Source of the DNA: Desmodus rotundus
Taxonomy: Eukaryota > Chordata > Mammalia > Chiroptera > Phyllostomidae
DNA: 64,000 bases
Assembly: GCF_022682495.2 (NCBI RefSeq)
Contig: NC_071389.1
Span: forward strand, 58,550,239-58,614,238
Direction of reading: 5' to 3'
Made by a program: the position numbers and the translations under genes. Positions 56,759 through 64,000 of the stretch are shown here, one piece after another. The notes under the pieces are model-generated. The model did not search any database, was not told where the DNA came from, and was given only the letters and a program-made list of their open reading frames with translations. Every line of letters starts with the position of its first letter. The first letter of the stretch is position 1.

Positions 56759-58055
56759 GCCGCCTAGCTCCCTCAGCCACAGCTGCTCACTGCTGAATGC
56801 ATCCCCACGTTGGAGCCTAACACTTTATAAATCTTTGCTGTTTACTGAGGCAAAACAAAGGAAAGGCACATCTTCCTTCTCCCAGAATATTGGGCACAAA
56901 AGCATGCACAGATGCCATTTTAATTGCAATTTAAACGTCCTGCCACAAGGACAGGTTGCAGCAGGTGCGGGGAGTGGACTGAAGACTTAATAGGCTCCAA
57001 AGAGAACCCAGCTTCGGATCCTCTGAGAAGGATGGCTTACCTGGGAGCTTCGGAGGCTTTGCACAGCTTTTAGCATCCATGTTATAGTCACATTCCCATA
57101 AGCTTCAGGTTTCATTCTAACCGACCCTTTAAGTAGTAGAGGGGAAGAGGTATTCCCGGGTTTTCTAGCTTGAAATATTTCAGAGAAGACACTTAAAGGT
57201 ATAATTTAAGTAATGAGTGCAAACCGTTTCTGGAAGGAGATAAGCTCTGCACCACCAGGGATCGGGCTGGGAACCAGAGTGCTGTGCCGTCCTGCAGCGT
57301 CTGCCCGGACCAGGTTTCCCGGCTCAGTCCCCGCTTCCCCCCACCCCTGCACTTGGCCCCATGCCAGTGGTGCCCACAGCAATCCGGGGGAGGGTCTTTA
57401 TTGACACCAGGCAGTTCACAGTCCCAAACAAAATTGCAAAATAAAGAAAGTTTCTTTTGGAGCTCTCCCACATTTTCCAGACTCGTCTCCCCTCTCTTGG
57501 AATGTCCTGCCTCTCGTAGAAGCACACAGGGCCCTCGGTCTCCCACTGTCCTGGCCAGAGGTATTTTACCTTCCACCTGATTCTGTTTTTTCTAGACCAT
57601 TCCTACCCTACTGGGTACTAGAACTCCCTCCACCCCGCTGGGCAGGAGATCTCAAATAAGATAGTATTGGAGTAAAAGAATTTGTAACAGGGAGATCTCT
57701 GACACATCCCATCACTTGGCTCTTGGGAAGCCTAAAGATTTGCATTGTAAAGCATCTGTTGACTTATCCTGAAGGAATCTCTTAATATGCTGAAGAGCTG
57801 TTTCTGAGCTGAGGCCCTAGACTTCCTTGGGCACTCCCTACTCTCATCCCAGTCAGATACACTAATAGTTAATCCCAGACATCTCATTTCTTTCGCTCCA
57901 CCCAGCTGGAGCGTCTTCATTTGTAAAGAGTTCCTATAAGTGGCTGACAGGGAATTTCTGATCCTGCTTAAAGGATGGGTTAATCTATTCTCAGTACCCC
58001 TTTCTGGGTCTGGACTTCCTGCTAAGCACAAGTCTTAGATTGTTGACTCCTTCCC
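56759..58055. other. Unique sequence; GC-rich patch at 57230-57420
   Basis: 57230-57420 is clearly GC-richer, with several CpG, and is followed by AATAAAG at 57440. It could be an LTR remnant or a regulatory patch. The 127-codon minus frame (57193-57576) and overlapping plus frames are not a recognisable protein. Confidence 0.35.
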
Positions 58056-58057
58056 AT

Positions 58058-58198
58058 AACCTCCGAGGGAGATTGTATCATGATCTTCATTTTAAAGAAT
58101 ACAGGCTTAGAATGGTTAAGTGTCTTGCCTAAGTTCATGGTAAGGAGCAGATGTTTGGTCAAACCTGACTCCTATGGATTCCAGAACACGTGTTCTCG
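58058..58198 (+). repeat. MIR SINE fragment
   Basis: 'cttcattttaaagaataca', 'agaatggttaagtgtcttgc' and 'ctaagttcatggtaagga' match MIR. Confidence 0.75.
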
Positions 58199-58204
58199 GC
58201 CACT

Positions 58205-58402
58205 ACGCCATAAGAAGGAAAGCACTAATTTCCAGTCAGGAGGCCTGAGTTTGTGTCGTAGCTCTGCAATGATAACCACCCATTTCCTTAACCTTTCTAA
58301 AACTCCCTCCTAGTCAGTATAATAAGTTCCTAATGATACTTACCATGCCAGGCTAACGTGAAAATTAAATGTAAAAAGTAATTTATAAAATGGTACCAAA
58401 TC
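58205..58402 (+). repeat. MIR SINE
   Basis: 'ccagtcaggaggcctgagtt', 'catttccttaacctttcta' and 'taatgatacttaccatgcc' follow MIR, tandem to the preceding fragment. Confidence 0.7.
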
Positions 58403-61110
58403 TATATGGCTATTTCTCACTGATGCAAATATGGTGCCTATTCATTTTTTAAACCACTTCTCCCCAAAGGAATTTTATTTCTGTGTATATGTGAATTCTA
58501 CAAAAGGGGGGCAGAGATGACAATAAATTGGGACCCTCCCTGTTTTGCTCTTCACTCTCGCCCCTAACAAATACTTATTAAATAAATAAGGGATTGATCT
58601 TTGCTTGGAAAACAAAAGAGGAGTGTGTGAGGTGAAGGCAGAAGTCTTTGTTAATTGAGAAATTTTCACGGGTATCAAGAAACACCACTGACTTTTACAC
58701 ATGATTATAAAGCTTTCAGTTGCTAAGCAGTAATAAGATGTACTCTGATATCACATTAAAATGAATGAAATCTTGTGTTAGTTTTTATCAAATCAGCAGG
58801 GTTTTTAAGACTTGACTCGTAGCCCTGTTTTGACCCGTGTTTAGCTGCATTTAGGCTTGCTAAAGCTTCCTTAATCCTGCCTGCACTTCTGTACCCCACT
58901 TCCCCGCCTTTGCAAGTATCTAAAACCCTGGCGGTGTGGAGAGTGTTTGTTTAGTCCAGTTCCTTTCCCCACCCCCACCTCTCGCTTCTGTTTTCCGTTT
59001 CCACCCTCCCCTCCTGTACCTGGCATGTTTCCCAAGAAGTGCTTCAGTTGCAAAGAAGGAAAATACTGACGGTGCATAATTTAAATGAGAGAGATGTGCC
59101 ATGCCACATTTTCATTAAAATTACAGAAAAATCCAAGCTGTGTGGAGTTTAAGGGAGATCAGAATAGAGTCCAAAGTACTATCATTACATTTTGTAGTGT
59201 TTTTTTAGCTCAATAAAGCAGCTGTCCTATATTTGCAAAATAGCATGGAAATTGTTGGTCGTAGAAAAGGAAAGATGCACACTGGGTTTTTTCGTCTTCA
59301 TTTCACTTCAGAGTTCTCTGCTAGTTACAAGAATTAGAAAAAAAACATCAAAGTGCACAATTCCTCTCCTCTCTCTTGGCATCTAAATATCAAACACAAA
59401 ATATGTTGAAAGAGCTTCTAAAGAGTGGATTGGGGCAGAGTCTTGCTAAAAAGTATTTACTACAAATCTAATACTCTATGGCCAATAAGCTTAATAAAAT
59501 AATGGCGCTCGTTTATAATGGTTGTTCAGTAAGCAACATTTTCTGTGGACTTATATACAAAGCAACCAAATAAAGATGTGATTCTGGAAAAAAAGACCTG
59601 ACGCAAGTGTGGAATATAAAGAATAGCAACACAACATTAGTTTTCTCCCTAATTGCAAGGTTCCACCACACCGGAGCTCAGTCTTCCTTTAGAACGGGAT
59701 GGTCCTTAGATTTGGACGTTAGTTGTCATGTTTTGGCATCAGCATGGCTATCGGAACAGTCCTGTCATCAACCAAGAGGTTTTCATCTCTGTAGTTAATA
59801 ACTTTCCGGAGCATGACTAGTGCCCAGCCCGTCCTGTTAGACTGTCTTAGTATCCAGTCCCAAGGGTCAGAGATGGAAATTAAAAAAAAAAAAATTTCTG
59901 TTCTATTTGGGAGCCCAGCAGAAAGACGGCAAGAATGTTGAAAAGCTTCAGAGACAACAAACTTAAAAGCTAATTTATTTCATCGTTCTTCAATAGACTA
60001 CATTCTACGATTTTCGAACTGAAGGTTTTGTAATTATGTATCTCTGAGTACAATATCCTTCACTGTAATCCAGCATCAGCTTTGTTGATAAGTAACATTT
60101 TCACTCCTAACATACACCTAGGACTTTCCAACAAATCACCCTATATGTACTGTGTTCATGTCTTTTCTCTTATAATGTTATACTTCATTACACAAATAAC
60201 CCAGGAACACATTACTGTAAAAAGAATAAAATACAGAGGGAGTAGTTTGTTACTCAAGTGGCATCCTCGTATGCTGTAGTTTTGACAGTGTTGAATGTTT
60301 AAGTCTCTTTAACCATACTCCCTTCCAGCTTTTTCTCATTCTTTTTTGTCATTGCAATTTGTTGAATCAACTGAATCATCGGATCATCTGTCTCAAACAG
60401 ATCTTATCAGTTTGGATGTTATCGATGGCATTCCCTTGGTGTTATCCAACATGTTCTCATTTAAATTGTAGTTGATCTAAAGGCTTATTCAGATGCAATA
60501 TCTTGCCAAATATATGTACATATATGTATGAATATAATGTAATATAACATAAATTTATTCATATTTAAAGTACTCCTTAGATCGTGGGGTATTCCTCAAG
60601 ACGTCTCTCTTGCAACTTAATTTTTACTTTAAAATATGCCGTGGAGAGTCTGAAATGTACATGTAGGTTTACCTTAATTCTTTACTCCATTGAATGATGT
60701 ATTATAAATTATTACATGTATATTTTATAATTATAACTCTAAAATTATAAATTGTAATACGTTATAATTTGTAGTTGTAATTTGTATTGTCTTCCCTCTC
60801 CTGGTGGACCTTAAGGTTATTTTTACCTTTATCGGCAATTCTACATTAAACATCCTATATCCAGGCCCTTGTTACACCAGTAAGGGTTTGTAGGAAAATA
60901 AGATCTTCAGTTCTTTCCCTCCCACGTGGCCTGTAAGAGACCCTGAAGAGGGGAGGTTTTCATTCACAGGAGAATAAGCACTAGAAGGTCATTTTGTTCA
61001 GTACAATACATTTAAGTTCCTTCCCAGCACTGGGAGAGGAAAAAAATTAGAAGTATGTGCAGACACTTTATATATATAGTGGGTGTGTGCTAAAAACGGT
61101 CCATCAGAAG
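58403..61110. other. Unique AT-rich sequence
   Basis: No gene or named repeat over 2.7 kb. 60480-60790 is very AT-rich, with palindromic ATAATTATAA runs. 60790-60870 might be an old L1 fragment. 59940-60120 is complex and repeat-free. Confidence 0.45.
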
Positions 61111-61119
61111 GATGTTCTT

Positions 61120-61386
61120 CCCAGGCCAGGTGGCTCAGCTGGTTGAGCATCATCCTGTACACCAAAATATTGTGGGTTCAATCCCCAGACAGGACACATG
61201 CCTAGGTATCGGGTTCGCTCCTCAGGGGGCACATGTGCGAGGCAACTTATCAATGTTTCTCTCTCATATCTCTTACACCGATGTTTCTCCCTGCTTCTCT
61301 CCCTCCCTTCTTCTCTCTCTAAAATCAATAAATAGATCCTCGGGTGAGGATTTAAAAAAATACATCATTTCTCTCTTAAAAAAAAA
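61120..61386 (+). mobile_element. Ves SINE
   Basis: Head 'ggccaggtggctcagctgg', B box 'gtgggttcaatcccc', CT-rich body, '(AATC/AATA)' and A-rich tail. Flanks 'aggatgttctt' and 'aagatgtttt' suggest a decayed target duplication. Confidence 0.9.
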
Positions 61387-61504
61387 GATGTTTTGAGAGA
61401 AAAAGTATAGATATTACTGTGTATCTGTTAAATGGAGCTGAGCTCCTGCAAAGCTGATTGCCTACCATGTATCTCCACCTAAATGATTTGTCATCACCTC
61501 AAAC

Positions 61505-62000
61505 TCAGCCTGTGAAGAAATGCAATCATCATTTTTCCCCCGCAAAGCCCAGCTTCTCCCTCTGATTTCTGTGTTTCTATCAATAGCATCAGCAGCATTT
61601 TCCCAGTCACCCAGCCTCGAAACCTTGAGTCATCTTTTGTTTGCTTCACCTTTCATCTCAGTGTCTGCAATAGCTTTTACGTGTTTCCTCCTTTCCATAT
61701 CCCGTCACCACCATCCTGCAGGTCCATTTAGTGACTATTAACAATAGAAGTCTTATTGGTCTCTACTCATTCTCTCTCTTTTTAAACTGATAAATCCTAA
61801 GACACGAATCTTTCTAAGTCACAACTCAAGTCTATTGCAATCCCACATATAATTAAAATTTGCCAACTGGAAAATGTCAAAATTACCCCCTGAATGTGGC
61901 ATTCAAGAGCCTTCAGATGACTTGGCTTCAATCTCTGTCCATACCCCACTTTTCTCTGCTTTTCCATGTATATTCAACTGAATCCATAGCCTGTGCCTGA
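61505..62000 (+). repeat. L2 LINE fragment
   Basis: 'gcagcattttcccagtcac', 'cctcgaaaccttgagtcatc' and 'ttttgtttgcttcacctttc' resemble the L2 sense region after the RT. The second half is weak. Confidence 0.5.
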
Positions 62001-62037
62001 CCCTTTGCTATTAGAAGAGAAGAAAAAATATTTCCTG

Positions 62038-62565
62038 AACCTTCTTAGGGTCCTGAGTCCAGGAAAAATAAACTGAAAAAGATAGTTTAACAGGAGAAAA
62101 GCATACAATTATTTAATACAGAGCATATAATTATTTAATGTAATACATAACACAGAAGGCTGCGTAAGGAAATGAAGACCCAAGGAAACTTAGGCCTGAC
62201 GATACTTCTGCTAGGTTTGGTGAAGAATAGGCATTTTTATAGAAACTTGAAAGGTTCAGAAGAATGAGGAAAGTGTAGTCAAGAGTGGGGGTGACACTGA
62301 GCAATGCCTGTGGATAGGATTCTTCTTGGCGTCTCTCTGTCTCCTGAGATAAGGGTGCTTCTTTCCCCTGGGCATAAGGAAAGCAGCTCTTACACAAGGG
62401 TTTTATGACGTCAGTTGGGAGAAATGAAGACAGCTGAGAAGGAAAGACTCTTCTCTTCCTGCTTCTGAAATTTTTTAAACTCCTCAGGCTCAAAATATCC
62501 AATGTGCCAAGGTGCAGTGTTTCGGGATAGCATGTCCTAAATCCTACCACTGGGCATATTATGGG
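62038..62565 (-). repeat. Candidate old ERVL-like LTR
   Basis: 'tttaacaggagaaaagcata', 'caattatttaatacagagc', 'gaagacccaaggaaacttag' and 'ggcatttttatagaaactt' look like an old LTR read antisense, related to 51553-51990. The longest open frame in the window (146 codons, minus, 62571-62131) is inside this block and is non-coding. Confidence 0.45.
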
Positions 62566-62619
62566 TGTCATCTCATTTAATTCTCACCATGCTCTCTGCA
62601 GTACTGGCTGAACTAATAA

Positions 62620-62878
62620 TGCGGGGAATTCCCCAGCCGGAATGCTGGGATTCCAGTCCCTCTTATCAACTGTGTGACAAGTGACTTGCAGGGCAGCTTT
62701 GTTAACCTCCCTTGTCTCAGTCTTCTCATCTGCAGACTTGTGGCAATTATTACATCTACCTCACAGGGTTGCTGTGAAGACTGACTATGTCAACACCTTT
62801 GAAATGTTTAGAACCATGGAGCCATGCCTGGCACAGAATAAATGCTCAATAAATGTTACTATTTTCGTTATTATTATT
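62620..62878 (+). repeat. MIR SINE, near full length
   Basis: 'gctgggattccagtccctct', 'aactgtgtgacaagtgactt', 'tctcagtcttctcatctgc', 'ctcacagggttgctgtgaag', 'gcctggcacagaataaatgc' and 'tcaataaatgttactatttt' give a complete MIR. Confidence 0.92.
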
Positions 62879-63005
62879 ATTCCACTTTCCAGAAGATGAC
62901 ACTGAGGCGAACTCAATTGTTCCTGTTCATACTCTAGCATCAGAACAGGAACTCAAACACACATCTGTCTGGCTGCAAAACCCATGTTCTTACCACAGTC
63001 CTTTA
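62879..63005 (+). repeat. Second MIR fragment
   Basis: 'ccagaagatgacactgaggc', 'gaacaggaactcaaacaca' and 'tctgtctggctgcaaaaccc' follow the MIR 3' part directly after the first MIR. Confidence 0.7.
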
Positions 63006-63109
63006 CTGCCTCAGGTTTCCAGAACCATCTCTCCTACTTCCTACACAGGTGTGTACTAGAAGCTCCAGTCAAGTCAGGTTATTCACAAGATGCTTTGTAT
63101 TTTTTTCCT

Positions 63110-63300
63110 TTCTTTTTCTTTCTTTTCATAGTCTACCTCTCCTGAAATAGTTCCTTCCTCTCCTACCTCTTCAATGATCTCAGCCTTTTAAAATCCTACC
63201 CCTTTCTGTGAAAGGCCACTTTCTTTGTGATACCATCATTGACCCTCTTCTTTCATCTTCCATGAAAAGGCAACTGTGATCTCTCTGTGTCTGAATAAAC
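63110..63300 (+). repeat. Possible L2 fragment
   Basis: 'aaatcctacccctttctgtg' then 'gataccatcattgaccctc' resembles the L2 3' region on plus; weak. Confidence 0.4.
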
Positions 63301-63376
63301 ATATGTGTTATGGTTGTTATCGTATGTGTGCCTTTTATAGATATATGTGCACCTACAGTAGAAACCAGGATTTTAT

Positions 63377-63534
63377 TTATTTATTTTTAGGGAGAGGGGA
63401 TGGGATGGAGAAAGAAAGGGAGGGAAACATCTTTATGAGAGAGAAACATTGATGTTTCCTGACCCAGGAATCGAACCCAGGATCTTTCAGTTTACAGGAT
63501 GATGCCCAACTCACTGACCCACACCAGTCTGGGC
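63377..63534 (-). mobile_element. Ves SINE with 17-bp target duplication
   Basis: Reversed, somewhat shortened Ves: '(TTTA)n' tail end, GA-rich body, antisense B box 'aatcgaacccagg', head end 'acaccagtctggg'. Direct repeats 'agaaaccaggattttat' (63360-63376) and 'agaaaccatggttttat' (63535-63551) differ at two bases. Confidence 0.93.
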
Positions 63535-63551
63535 AGAAACCATGGTTTTAT

Positions 63552-64000
63552 GTTTAAAAGTCCACCAGATATTACCTTGCCTAATGACTGTTTTCAGAGC
63601 TCCAGGTTCAAAGGAGTCAGTCCAGAGTGCCAGAGGCAGCTGGGAAAGACTGAGTGGGTGGACCTGTGTCCTCCTTACACACACCCACACCTCTTCAAAC
63701 AGAGTGTCCCCTTTTCATCTGTTTCATATATTGGGGTAAATGTCTATAGGCATCCTATAATAATAAGTTATTGTCTTCTCTCTCCCACTACATCTCCAAC
63801 ACTTTGTGGGAGTAGAGAGTCTGAGGAATAGCCTGTCTCTAGCAGCAACCAGCTCAGGGCCTTGACAGACATACTGCTTGTGCAAGGCAGGGCCACCGAG
63901 GGAAGACACCCTGAGCTCAACACCTGAACATATCCTGTCTCAAACATTTAACCTTTGGACATCCTGCGAGGTAAGCATTCTTTTCATTTAAAGATACAAT
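63552..64000. other. Unique non-coding sequence
   Basis: No gene or named repeat recognised. Overlapping frames on both strands at 63499-63909 show no known protein. Confidence 0.45.

Noticed and set aside
57193..57576. 127-codon minus-strand frame with several Cys/His
   Set aside because: The Cys/His spacing does not fit a zinc finger, and overlapping plus frames are equally long because the patch is GC-rich.
62131..62571. Longest open frame, 146 codons, minus strand
   Set aside because: It lies within an LTR-like block, has no recognisable domain and a low-information composition, so it is taken as chance.

Overview
This window is nuclear DNA of a placental mammal, almost certainly a bat. 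The evidence is eight tRNA-derived SINEs of the Ves type (head with A and B boxes, CT-rich body, A-rich tail, flanking direct repeats) and a young-looking L1 3' end of the kind common in bat genomes. Around these lies an old eutherian repeat background: MIR, L2, hAT-Charlie, Tigger, MLT1 and ERVL. Base composition is AT-rich and CpG-poor throughout.

I find no host protein-coding exon, tRNA, rRNA or recognisable ncRNA gene. Every open frame (146 codons at most) is either a shadow inside a repeat or shows no family I recognise. The window reads as intergenic desert or the inside of a very large intron. Its content is repeats plus repeat-free blocks that may hold regulatory elements.

Layout. 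1-5.1 kb: unique, AT-rich, with a local CpG cluster near 2.15-2.22 kb and a TATC microsatellite. 5.1-10.5 kb: an L2 (minus), a decayed ERVL provirus interior (minus: gag-like, protease, start of RT, end of integrase, dUTPase), a bat L1 (minus), an MLT1 LTR, and a hAT-Charlie split by a Ves SINE. 10.5-20.7 kb: repeat remnants, two L1 tails, MIRs and long unique blocks, including a cluster of AATAAAT/ATTTAT-type sites at 18.69-18.82 kb. 20.7-31 kb: two Ves SINEs, and an L2 (minus) split by a solo ERV LTR. 31-44 kb: unique blocks, a perfect 55-bp inverted repeat at 35.2-35.4 kb, two Ves SINEs, an MLT1 LTR and a mariner-type MITE. 44-49 kb: interleaved L2 copies in opposite orientations, themselves cut by an L1, a GGAA microsatellite and a Ves SINE. 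49-64 kb: LTR-like elements, a Tigger-derived MITE, MIRs, two further Ves SINEs and unique sequence.

No genes act together here. The points most worth following are the perfect inverted repeat, the homeodomain-like site cluster, the CpG cluster near 2.2 kb, the internally deleted ERVL with a dUTPase remnant, and the nested insertions, which give a relative chronology. Repeat family names come from recalled consensus patterns, not from a database search.
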